DNA from: Planctomycetota bacterium | GTDB taxonomy: Bacteria > Planctomycetota > Phycisphaerae > Sedimentisphaerales > UBA12454 | Length of the DNA stretch: 32,536 nucleotides | Assembly: GCA_018828825.1 (NCBI GenBank) | Contig: JAHJUV010000110.1 | Location: forward strand, 1 to 32,536 | Reading direction: 5' to 3' | Part shown: one piece after another, positions 1-6,069 of the stretch | Position numbering within the stretch: the stretch's first letter is position 1 | How the letters are laid out: each line of letters starts with the position of its first letter | Program-made: the position numbers and the translations under genes | Notes under the pieces: model-generated | Told to the model about the DNA's origin: nothing | Databases searched by the model: none | What the model saw: only the letters and a program-made list of their open reading frames with translations

Positions 1-892
1 CAAAGCTTTTCTCTCGAGTTAAGCTGCGGTGAATATGGCGGCAAAGGAACAATTGTAACATTGGCGGGTATTTCTACTTTTTTTGATGTATGAAAGCCCG
101 CCTGATCCCAGATCATCACAACATGTACATTCGGATCAGTCTCTTTCTCGAATTCTTTGAAAAACGCATTAACCGAATCTGTGTTCAGATAAGGAGCCAA
201 CAAGCCAACAGTCTGGCCGGTCTGAGGGCATGCCGCCCCGAACACATACAGGTAATCATATTGAGTCTGTCGCCATGCTTGTGGGCGAGTACCCTTAATC
301 GCCCACTGTCTGGTTAAAGTACCCTGCTGACCAAATCTTGCTTCATCCTGAAACCAGACTTCTATTCTTTTTCCAGGATTATCAGTACAGAGTTTCCTGA
401 TCTGATTACAGACTTTTTTTTAAAGCTCTCGCGGGCCTGCAGGTCACCCTTAGGATGTTCCGGCCGTGAAGAAACATAGCTATATCCTAATTTGCGAAGC
501 AACCTGTAGACAGAACTGAGATGATAATCAACGCCGAATTTCTGCTTGATTATTCGCTGAATGTCTCTTGCATGAAACACACATATACCATCGGCCGGCT
601 TTGGACCTTCCTCAATTCGCTGACGCAGCCACTGGATCTGATCTTCGTTAAGCTTGGATTTGCTTCCTCTGCCGGAGTTGTCTTTCAAGCCCGGCAAACC
701 TTTCTTGTTATAGACATATATCCAATTCTGAACGGTTCTTCGACTATAGCCGAGAATTTTTGCGATCTCCGGGGCGTTTTTATTCATCAGTGCAAGATAA
801 ACTGCTCTGATACGTGAAGCTAATCTTGGGTCTTTTTCTTTGCGAAATAATCGTTTTAAGTCTGTTGTAGTGTGATAAAGTTCCACCTGCAT
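1..892 (-). mobile_element. IS630-family transposase, 3' end outside window, frames joined by -1 frameshift
   Basis: DDE transposase of the IS630/Tc1-mariner superfamily. The first frame (892 down to 362) carries an N-terminal helix-turn-helix region (about residues 35-60, SRRTVQNWIYVY) and a winged linker domain. At 413-421 the mRNA reads TTT AAA AAA AAG, so the zero-frame codons contain the canonical slippery heptamer A_AAA_AAG. A -1 shift there continues into an intact second frame (413 down to 1) with the DDE core: EVWFQDEARFG (first Asp), MIWDQAGFHTS (second Asp) and PPYSPQLNSREKL (third acidic residue) at the window edge. With the two frames joined, no stop codon is seen, so I read this as one product made by programmed frameshifting, not a dead gene. 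The start ATG at 892 has a strong GGAAGGAG ribosome-binding site. The outer IS end probably lies near 950-960; the other end is outside the window. Confidence 0.88.
413..419 (-). promoter_or_regulatory. Slippery heptamer A_AAA_AAG for -1 frameshifting in the IS630 transposase
   Basis: On the minus strand eight A residues (421-414) are followed by G (413), and the zero-frame codons are AAA AAA AAG. Slipping one base back makes the next codon GTC, giving VCNQIRKLCTDNPGKR and then the conserved catalytic core. The zero frame instead stops after about 18 more codons, at 362. A_AAA_AAG is the classic bacterial -1 signal in insertion sequences. Confidence 0.75.
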
Positions 893-940
893 AATAGGCT
901 CCTTCCAAATTTAACTTTGTTTTTAGCCTATTATGGAAGC
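891..940 (-). promoter_or_regulatory. Inverted repeats sequestering the transposase start codon and RBS
   Basis: ATAATAGGCT (891-900) and AGCCTATTAT (925-934) are perfect inverted repeats, and one arm contains the first bases of the transposase ATG. A second pair, CTTCCA (902-907) and TGGAAG (934-939), pairs the Shine-Dalgarno region with an upstream anti-SD-like sequence. The two pairings cross each other (pseudoknot geometry or alternative folds). In a transcript entering from outside the IS, both the RBS and the start codon could be masked. Confidence 0.5.
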
Positions 941-1369
941 TATTCTGGATAGCGCAAGTATAAAATATAAAATGCGCGCATTTTTTTGTGAGGATTGGTA
1001 TAAGTCCTTTTTTCGGTTTCGCTCATCGGTAGCAAAGACGGAAGCATTTTGTAAACCAAGTCAAGTTGTGCTTCACGTCCCTTTTCTGCCTTCTTAACAA
1101 TAAGTTTCGGCATTATCACATAACAACATTAAATAATTTTTTACTGATTTTGCAGCAATTTGTGGAGTTTAAGTGCTTTAAGAACAAGTCTTTCCCAAAA
1201 AGTTGAGTTTGTTAATGAGGAATTGTGGGGTTTTCAGTACTGATATCCCTCTTTCACAAAAACTAAACCATCCAAAGGAGCTTCTATTATATCCTTTGGT
1301 TATAACGACACTCTTATAGAGGGGAGGAGTAATACAGCCAAAATTAATTTGCCAAATCCGAAATTTTTC
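893..1369. other. Intergenic stretch: IS end, ORF fragment and a hairpin
   Basis: Besides the IS terminus and the interrupted ORF, 1114-1369 holds AT-rich sequence with no convincing gene. One inverted repeat is clear: CCAAAGGA (1272-1279) and TCCTTTGG (1292-1299) with a 12-base loop. No T tract follows on the plus strand. Role unknown. Confidence 0.4.
940..1113 (-). pseudogene. Short ORF fragment running into the IS630 end
   Basis: A 57-codon frame starts with MPKLIVKKAEKGREAQLDLV and stops at a TAG inside the IS terminal sequence. The first 45 or so codons are outside the IS, and the rest are IS end. This is what is expected if the IS landed inside a small gene. No good Shine-Dalgarno precedes the ATG and I do not recognise the family, so it may be chance coding. 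If real, the missing 3' half should lie beyond the other IS end, off the left edge. Confidence 0.3.
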
Positions 1370-1645
1370 TTAAACCGTGGTTAACCCTTCGCGAATAGCA
1401 TACTTGGTAAGGTCTGCGAGGTTATCAATTTTGGTCTTTTTCATAATGTGCCTGCGGATTGCCTCAACGGTCTTAGTACTCATGCCTAGTTCTGAAGCGA
1501 TTTGCTTTGCAGATTCGCCCTTTGTCAAAAGTTGAAGGATTTGGTTTTCTCTTGGTGTAAAGACTACACTATCGCCGGGAACAACTTTTAAAACACCATC
1601 TTTCACAATATCGTTCAGAACTATACTCGCAATTTGAGGACTCAA
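1370..1645 (-). pseudogene. LuxR/NarL-type DNA-binding domain, remnant lacking its receiver domain
   Basis: The 91-residue product is a complete LuxR-type helix-turn-helix: FTPRENQILQLLTKGESAKQ, then SELGMSTKTVEAIRRHIMKK and KIDNLADLTKYAIREGL. It begins with the linker SPQIASIV that in two-component NarL/FixJ regulators follows the receiver domain. The frame stays open upstream to 1741 and reads AIKVIVTGQSYLSPQIAS, again regulator linker, but a stop lies just beyond and no phospho-acceptor receiver is present. The ATG at 1645 is inside the linker. Most likely this is the 3' remnant of a degraded response regulator; a free-standing DNA-binding protein from an internal start remains possible. 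It sits in the same decayed margin as the IS. Confidence 0.6.
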
Positions 1646-1828
1646 ATATGATTGGCCGGTAACAATAACTTTAATAGCATAGCGACCCGAAAGTATTATC
1701 TTTCCATCAGGTCGAAGGACTTGGTTCTCGCAGGCAAAATATTAAACGGCATTTTGGCTGAAACGCAAGGTGACTGACACCAAACTGACACTTTTTGCTG
1801 ATTTTGACATTTTTTAGGAACGAAACAA

Positions 1829-1858
1829 TTGACAACCAAGGCAGGAAGCTGTTATTAT
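1829..1858 (+). promoter_or_regulatory. Sigma70-type promoter of tRNA-Met
   Basis: TTGACA at 1829-1834 (perfect -35), a 17- or 18-base spacer, and TTATTA/TATTAT at 1852-1858 as -10. The tRNA begins about 20 bases downstream. Confidence 0.65.
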
Positions 1859-1878
1859 ACAACCGCTTACGGTTTTAT

Positions 1879-1952
1879 GGCGGCGTAGCTCAGTTGGTTA
1901 GAGCATGGGATTCATAAGCCCAGGGTCGGCGGTTCGAATCCACCCGCCGCCA
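1879..1952 (+). tRNA. tRNA with CAU anticodon (elongator Met, or Ile2)
   Basis: Cloverleaf of 74 nt: acceptor GGCGGCG/CGCCGCC (7 pairs), D arm GCTC...GAGC, anticodon loop TTCATAA, T loop TTCGAAT, discriminator A. No CCA is encoded. The full G1-C72 pair argues against an initiator. Two stem irregularities are visible: A·G closing the anticodon stem (TGGGA/GCCCA) and C·A in the middle of the T stem (GGCGG/CCACC). Whether C34 is lysidine-modified (Ile2) cannot be settled by eye. Confidence 0.85.
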
Positions 1953-1969
1953 ATTATTAGTCGTTAGTC

Positions 1970-2408
1970 ATTAGTGAATAGTCGTTAGTTGCTGGATTTA
2001 GGGTTAATAGTTGGGAAAAATCAGAAATTACAAAGATTTGGAGATATGGCAAAGAAGTATCTCTTTAATTGAAGCTATTTATAATGTTACTAAAAAATTT
2101 CCCAAAGAAGAAACTTATGGTTTGATTAGTCAGGTTCGGCGAGCGGCTGTTTCGATTCCTTCTAATATCGCTGAAGGTTTTGCAAGGTTTTATAACAACG
2201 AATATAAACAGTTTTTGTTTATATCGTTAGGAAGTTGTGCCGAATTATCAACACAATTGATAATCGCCAAAAGATTAGGCTATTTAGAAAATGGGAAAGC
2301 TGATATTTTGCTTGATGAAATTGAACAGATAAGCAAAATGACAATGAGCTTAATAAAAAAACTAAATTCCAGCGACTAAATACTGTCAACTAACGACTAT
2401 TAACTAAT
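1970..2408. repeat. Near-perfect 22-bp inverted repeats bounding the four-helix-bundle gene
   Basis: Bases 1970-1991 and the reverse complement of 2387-2408 match at 21 of 22 positions; the core is AATAGTCGTTAGTTG. The left arm starts 17 bases after tRNA-Met and the right arm ends 2 bases before tRNA-Glu. Extra copies of the CGTTAGT-like unit precede the left arm (1957-1970). Together the arms delimit a cassette of about 440 bp whose transcript ends would base-pair. Confidence 0.7.
2011..2379 (+). CDS. Four-helix bundle protein (S23/IVS-type, TIGR02436-like)
   Basis: Product of 122 residues matching the family encoded by intervening sequences in 23S rRNA genes. Conserved blocks are visible: YKDLEIWQRSISLIEAIY near the N-terminus, then FPKEETYGLISQVRRAAVSI, PSNIAEGFAR, and YKQFLFISLGSCAELSTQL. 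The protein should fold as an all-helical bundle (known structures are pentamers); its biochemical role is not established, and relatives include the Avd accessory protein of diversity-generating retroelements. Here it lies between tRNA-Met and tRNA-Glu, enclosed by 22-bp inverted repeats, in the manner of a mobile cassette. The start is TTG at 2011, chosen because GKIRNYKDLEIW matches the usual N-terminus; no clear ribosome-binding site is seen. It is AT-richer than its neighbours, which fits acquisition. Confidence 0.85.
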   Translation: MGKIRNYKDLEIWQRSISLIEAIYNVTKKFPKEETYGLISQVRRAAVSIPSNIAEGFARFYNNEYKQFLFISLGSCAELSTQLIIAKRLGYLENGKADILLDEIEQISKMTMSLIKKLNSSD

Positions 2409-2410
2409 AC

Positions 2411-2483
2411 GCCCCCATCGTCTAGCGGCCCAGGACGCCGGGTTCTCAACCCGGTAACAGGGGTTCGACTCCCCTTGGGGGTA
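2411..2483 (+). tRNA. tRNA-Glu (CTC)
   Basis: Cloverleaf of 73 nt with acceptor GCCCCCA/TGGGGGT (a G·U first pair), anticodon arm CCGGG-TTCTCAA-CCCGG giving anticodon CTC, and T arm AGGGG-TTCGACT-CCCCT. No CCA is encoded. It begins two bases after the right inverted repeat of the four-helix-bundle cassette. Confidence 0.93.
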
Positions 2484-2506
2484 TTTTTTGCCGAAGGCAA
2501 AAAATA
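2482..2506. other. Perfect 11-bp hairpin after tRNA-Glu
   Basis: TATTTTTTGCC (2482-2492), loop GAA, GGCAAAAAATA (2496-2506). It starts on the last bases of tRNA-Glu. The 3' arm ends in A residues on either strand, so it is not a textbook terminator; a processing signal for the tRNA 3' end is possible. Confidence 0.5.
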
Positions 2507-2542
2507 GAGCAGGTAAATAATCTTATTTTTCCCTCTTGGACA

Positions 2543-3019
2543 ATGGACGAAAAACAAGACCAGCGTTTTATGCAGGCTGCTATCGACCAGGCAAACATCG
2601 CCCTTGAAAACGATGATGTGCCTGTCGGCGCTGTAATAGTCTGTGAAAATAAAATCATCGCCAAAGGTTATAATCAGCGCCAGCAACTCAACGACCCCAC
2701 TGCTCACGCCGAAATAATCGCCTTAACCGCCGCCGCCGAGCACATCGGACACTGGCGATTGCTTAATTGCACAATTTATGTTACATTAGAGCCTTGTCCT
2801 ATGTGTGCCGGCGCTTTGGTACTGGCCAGAATCGACAGATTGGTCTTTGGCTGTGATGACCCGAAAACAGGCGCCTGCGGCAGTCTGTACAATATCGTTC
2901 AGGATAACCGTCTTAATCACAGGCTCGAAATAACCAAAGGCGTCCTCGCAGATGACTGCTCGAAAATGCTACAGGACTTCTTCAGCGTAAAAAGAGAACG
3001 CAAAGACAACGGATTTTAA
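2543..3019 (+). CDS. tadA: tRNA-specific adenosine deaminase
   Basis: Deaminates adenosine 34 to inosine in the anticodon of tRNA-Arg(ACG), letting one tRNA read several Arg codons; cytosolic. The 158-residue length is typical. Zinc-site motifs are intact: HAE at residues 55-57 (His ligand and proton-shuttle Glu) and PCPMCAGA with Cys85 and Cys88. FGCDDPKTGACGS and the C-terminal DFFSVKRERK (tRNA-binding tail) fit TadA better than cytidine or guanine deaminases. It starts 59 bases after tRNA-Glu and is followed 11 bases later by hisF, so the two probably share a transcript. Confidence 0.93.
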   Translation: MDEKQDQRFMQAAIDQANIALENDDVPVGAVIVCENKIIAKGYNQRQQLNDPTAHAEIIALTAAAEHIGHWRLLNCTIYVTLEPCPMCAGALVLARIDRLVFGCDDPKTGACGSLYNIVQDNRLNHRLEITKGVLADDCSKMLQDFFSVKRERKDNGF

Positions 3020-3030
3020 AAAGGTGAACA

Positions 3031-3801
3031 ATGCAAAATGACAAAAAAGTAAAGATTATGCCCTGCCTCGATATGCAGAACGGCAGAGTAGTAAAAGGCG
3101 TCCATTTTGTCGACATAAAAGACGCCGGCGACCCAGCAGAATGCGCCAAAGCATACTGCGATGCCGGTGCCGATGAATTGGCTATGCTCGATATCACCGC
3201 TACCGTCGAAAACAGGTCCACTATGCTCGACGTTGTCAAAAAAGTTGCGTTTGTTACTACCATCCCGTTCACCGTCGGCGGCGGTATCAGCGACCTCAAA
3301 ACTGCCGAAGCCGTTTTAAAGGCCGGCGCTGATAAAATCTCTACGAGCAGCGCAGCCTTTCGAAAACCCGATATGATTGCCGAAATGGTAAAACAGTTCG
3401 GCGCAGAAAAAGTAACCGTCGCCATTGACGTCGACAAAAATCCCAAACTTCCCAGCGGCTACGAAGTCTATATCGACGGCGGCAGAACCGCGACTGGCAC
3501 TGATGCCGTCGAATGGGCAAAAAAAATCGACTCGTTCGGCGTCAAAGTCATTCTGCCGACAAGTAAGGCCACCGATGGCGCAAAGACGGGATATGATTTG
3601 CCGCTGATAAAAGCGATAGCCGATGCGACCAGCGCCGAAATCGTCGCTTCAGGCGGAGCAGGCGAAATGAAACATTTCACAGAGGCCGCAAAGGCAGGCG
3701 CTACTATTCTGCTCGCCGCCTCGGTCTTTCATTTTAATATCATTAAAATACCTGAACTGAAAAAATATCTCAGGCAGGATGGTATAAAAGTAATTCTTTG
3801 A
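3031..3801 (+). CDS. hisF: Imidazole glycerol phosphate synthase cyclase subunit
   Basis: TIM-barrel cyclase of histidine biosynthesis. With the HisH glutaminase it converts PRFAR and ammonia to imidazole glycerol phosphate and AICAR. The 256-residue length is normal. Catalytic aspartates are visible in PCLD (Asp14) and AIDVD (Asp133); phosphate-binding segments are VGGGIS and SGGAGEM, and the end is the typical LAASVFHFN...LKKYL. One unusual spot: the loop normally reading TSMDRDG is TSKATDG, keeping the second Asp (182) but not the first. Start ATG at 3031 has AAGGTG upstream. hisH and the other his genes are not in the window. Confidence 0.92.
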   Translation: MQNDKKVKIMPCLDMQNGRVVKGVHFVDIKDAGDPAECAKAYCDAGADELAMLDITATVENRSTMLDVVKKVAFVTTIPFTVGGGISDLKTAEAVLKAGADKISTSSAAFRKPDMIAEMVKQFGAEKVTVAIDVDKNPKLPSGYEVYIDGGRTATGTDAVEWAKKIDSFGVKVILPTSKATDGAKTGYDLPLIKAIADATSAEIVASGGAGEMKHFTEAAKAGATILLAASVFHFNIIKIPELKKYLRQDGIKVIL

Positions 3802-3818
3802 CATAATATTGGTATTTT

Positions 3819-3906
<88 letters not shown>

Positions 3907-3923
3907 TTCTGCGCTTCGCTACG

Positions 3924-3946
3924 AACGGCACAGCCGTTTCTGCTTT
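3924..3946 (+). terminator. Possible weak terminator after tRNA-Ser
   Basis: Hairpin AACGGC (3924-3929), loop ACA, GCCGTT (3933-3938), followed by a broken T-rich run (TCTGCTTT). Short stem and interrupted T tract, so tentative. Confidence 0.3.
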
Positions 3947-4024
3947 CAACAAAAATAAAGGTTCAATCTGACCGGCAACAAATAAGTCCAACAAGACAAA
4001 GGAGATTTTTTCATACCCCAATAA

Positions 4025-4097
<73 letters not shown>

Positions 4098-4109
4098 GTA
4101 TCAAAAACC

Positions 4110-4138
4110 ATAATAACACAAAAAAGCCCCTTTTGCAA
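4110..4138 (-). promoter_or_regulatory. Promoter of tRNA-Ala
   Basis: Minus-strand -35 TTGCAA (4138-4133), 17-base spacer, -10 TATTAT (4115-4110), about 13 bases before the tRNA. The spacer contains AAAAG-GGG-CTTTTTT, which could also act as a weak terminator for cca. Confidence 0.6.
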
Positions 4139-4140
4139 GG

Positions 4141-5352
4141 TCAGCTCTTGTGTTTTTTAAGCCAGTCCTTTACCCAATTTACAGCCCCTTGTTTGGTGAT
4201 AATCCTCTCGGAAAGCTGCTCGATATAAAGCCCTTTTGAGACAATTCCTACCTGCGGACCGGGTTTTGCACCAAGCTGGATAATTTCATAACCGTTAAGC
4301 AGCGGTTTGGGCCTTAATTCCTTGCCAGCCAGAGCCTTTGCCCTTTTGCGAACCGCCGAAAGTGCCAAAAGACTCTTTCCCTCGGCCTTTTGAATCGCCT
4401 TTTGCAGCAGATATAAATCCTCAAAATAAGGCTCTGAAATAATCATCTTAAGCTGGGCAAGAGACAAATCGCCCAATAGATAATCCCTTTTTTCGAGCAG
4501 GAATTTTATATATTTCAATTGATTTCGGCTGAGCTTGAGAATCTCCAGATTTTTCATTACCGAATTAGTATCACAGCCCGCAAAAAAAGCTGCGATGGCA
4601 AGCTCAAATGTTATTTGCTTCGGCAAAAACTCAAAAACCTTTCCAGCGAATTGAGTTTTCGATTTGCTTTTGAAAACCGGAAAGATTTTCTTAGCAAGAC
4701 CAGTTTCGATAAGCAGTTTAACGCCTTTTTTCCGTTCGAAAGCCGCCAAAAGCGACTCAAGCTCCATAGTGATTCTCTCGCCACTGATTTTTACGATATT
4801 CGCCGAGTATCTTTTTACCGCGTTTAAAGTATTTTTCTCAACCTTAAAATCGAGCTGAGCGGAAAAACGAACCGCCCTGAGCATTCTCAAATAATCTTCG
4901 CTGAATCTTTCAGCGGGTTTGCCTATGGTCCTTATGGTTTTCTTCTTTAAATCACCCCTGCCGCCGACGTAATCAATAACCTCTTTTTTCAGCGGGTCGT
5001 AAAACATCCCATTTATCGTAAAGTCTCTTCGCAGGGCATCTTCCTTGGCGGATGTGAAACTTACCTTGTCCGGCCGTCTGCCGTCGCTATACCCCGTCTC
5101 GGCCCTGAAAGTGGCAACTTCAACCTGATGGCTGTCCACAAGAACGATAATCACGCCGAATTTGGCGCCGACTTTAATTGTCCGGCGAAAAAGTCTGCAA
5201 ACCTCGGCAGGCTTTGCGCTGGTAACGACATCGTAGTCCTTGGGCTTGTTGCCGCAAAGCATATCGCGTACGCAGCCGCCGGCAAGAAGTGCCTCAAAGC
5301 CCGACTTGCGGAGTTTGCGAATTATCTGTATTGCTGCCTGTTTGCTGGTCAT
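4141..5352 (-). CDS. cca: CCA tRNA nucleotidyltransferase (class II)
   Basis: Adds or repairs the 3' CCA of tRNAs using CTP and ATP. The 403-residue protein has the class II head domain: AGGCVRD (residues 24-30), the metal-binding DYD (39-41) and RRDFTINGM (108-116), then the YDPL...VIDYVGGRGDL neck and RAVRFSAQLDF (template region), and an all-helical C-terminal body. It is essential here in the sense that none of the four tRNA genes visible encodes CCA. Its start overlaps the end of rsmD by 59 bases; the ATG at 5352 gives the normal family N-terminus. Poly(A) polymerase is the close alternative, but the presence of CCA-less tRNAs supports the CCA role. Confidence 0.88.
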   Translation of the reverse strand: MTSKQAAIQIIRKLRKSGFEALLAGGCVRDMLCGNKPKDYDVVTSAKPAEVCRLFRRTIKVGAKFGVIIVLVDSHQVEVATFRAETGYSDGRRPDKVSFTSAKEDALRRDFTINGMFYDPLKKEVIDYVGGRGDLKKKTIRTIGKPAERFSEDYLRMLRAVRFSAQLDFKVEKNTLNAVKRYSANIVKISGERITMELESLLAAFERKKGVKLLIETGLAKKIFPVFKSKSKTQFAGKVFEFLPKQITFELAIAAFFAGCDTNSVMKNLEILKLSRNQLKYIKFLLEKRDYLLGDLSLAQLKMIISEPYFEDLYLLQKAIQKAEGKSLLALSAVRKRAKALAGKELRPKPLLNGYEIIQLGAKPGPQVGIVSKGLYIEQLSERIITKQGAVNWVKDWLKKHKS

Positions 5353-5992
5353 CTTTCCTCAATGCCAAAAATGCTACCGCCATTGAACTCCATACTCGCC
5401 TGTCAATTATCTTCAAAGAGCCGTAACTGTCGAGAAGATTTACCCCGTTAGAGACAGGCCGTTTATGACGGCTGTCAGGTATCTTTGACACCTTGTCTCT
5501 AACGGGGTTTATCTTTTTTTCCGTTCTTACTACGACCAATCCGTCATCGGCAAGCTGGACAGGCAAAAAATCGAGAAGCTCTGCCAGACGGGATTTTTTG
5601 TCCGTCTGCTTGCTCATTTCATAAGGCGGGTCGACAAAAATAAGCGAGCATTTTTGCCCTGCGCCAGTTGGAGCGCCAACCTTAAACGCATTTGCGCAAA
5701 CCACTCGTGATTGTGCCGTAAAACCTGTTTTCTCGATATTCTTTCTGAGAATTTCAATAGCTTTCCTGTCAGTATCGACAAAAACCGCTTCCTTCGCCCC
5801 CCTGCTCAACGCCTCAAGTCCGAACGAACCTGTGCCGCAGAACAAATCAGCAACAAGCCGGTCTTCTATAAGATTATACTTATACAGCACGTCGAATATG
5901 GACTCTTTGATACGGTCGGTTATCGGCCGGGTCTTGTCGCCCTTCGGCGGCAGAATTGTCATACCTCGTTTTATTCCAGATATTATTCTCAT
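5294..5992 (-). CDS. rsmD: 16S rRNA (guanine966-N2)-methyltransferase with a repeat-encoded insert
   Basis: SAM-dependent methyltransferase of the small ribosomal subunit. Starting at ATG 5992 the protein has 232 residues: MRIISGIKRG (canonical start), SAM-binding DLFCGTGSFGLEA (about 49-61) and catalytic DPPY (121-124). Residues about 161-185 (INPVRDKVSK...KRPVSNGVN) are not part of the family. They are encoded by a palindromic repeat (5442-5508) inserted in frame between the strand VVVRTEKK and the C-terminal strands. The last 20 residues overlap the cca start. The frame stays open upstream to 6085, but those residues are a translated repeat; 5992 is preferred because the normal N-terminus begins there and its ATG overlaps the stop of a 26-codon upstream ORF. 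Confidence 0.85.
   Translation of the reverse strand: MRIISGIKRGMTILPPKGDKTRPITDRIKESIFDVLYKYNLIEDRLVADLFCGTGSFGLEALSRGAKEAVFVDTDRKAIEILRKNIEKTGFTAQSRVVCANAFKVGAPTGAGQKCSLIFVDPPYEMSKQTDKKSRLAELLDFLPVQLADDGLVVVRTEKKINPVRDKVSKIPDSRHKRPVSNGVNLLDSYGSLKIIDRRVWSSMAVAFLALRKDDQQTGSNTDNSQTPQVGL
5442..5508. repeat. Palindromic repeat copy A, inserted in frame inside rsmD
   Basis: ACCCCGTTAGAGACA (5442-5456) and TGTCTCTAACGGGGT (5494-5508) are perfect 15-bp inverted arms. The 37-bp centre holds further small palindromes (GCCGT-TTATG-ACGGC; TGTCA...TGACA). The same arms recur at 7737-7828 in noncoding DNA. The element is read through as about 25 residues of RsmD. Confidence 0.85.
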
Positions 5993-6069
5993 AATTTGAA
6001 GTTCGCCTGCCCGCCGTAGCCTTGGCGAAGGCGGGTCATCCCTCTTTTTGTGCCGGAAATTATCCGCAT
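5989..6069 (-). CDS. 26-residue upstream ORF: duplicated rsmD start plus repeat
   Basis: Begins MRIISGTKRGM, ten of eleven residues identical to the true RsmD start 77 bases downstream, then continues TRLRQGYGGQANFKL from a palindromic repeat and ends with TGA. Its ATG (6069) overlaps the bioB stop, and its TGA overlaps the rsmD ATG as ATGA, so translational coupling bioB to uORF to rsmD is preserved. The two start copies differ mainly at third codon positions. Likely not functional as a peptide; it may act as a coupling leader. Confidence 0.45.
   Translation of the reverse strand: MRIISGTKRGMTRLRQGYGGQANFKL
6010..6035. repeat. REP-like palindrome between the two rsmD starts
   Basis: CCCGCC (6010-6015) and GGCGGG (6030-6035), with an overlapping inner pair GCCTT (6019-6023)/AAGGC (6028-6032). 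On the coding strand it reads RLRQGYGGQ. From memory, GC-rich palindromes of this type are dispersed in many uncultured bacterial genomes. Confidence 0.65.

Noticed and set aside
90..317. Plus-strand ORF at the left edge
   Set aside because: Lies opposite the DDE core of the IS630 transposase, whose motifs are unambiguous.
2482..2506. Hairpin after tRNA-Glu as a rho-independent terminator
   Set aside because: The 3' arm ends in A residues on both strands and no T tract follows; kept only as a hairpin.
2390..2707. Minus-strand ORFs across tRNA-Glu and tadA
   Set aside because: They read through a tRNA gene on the wrong strand and oppose the conserved TadA frame.
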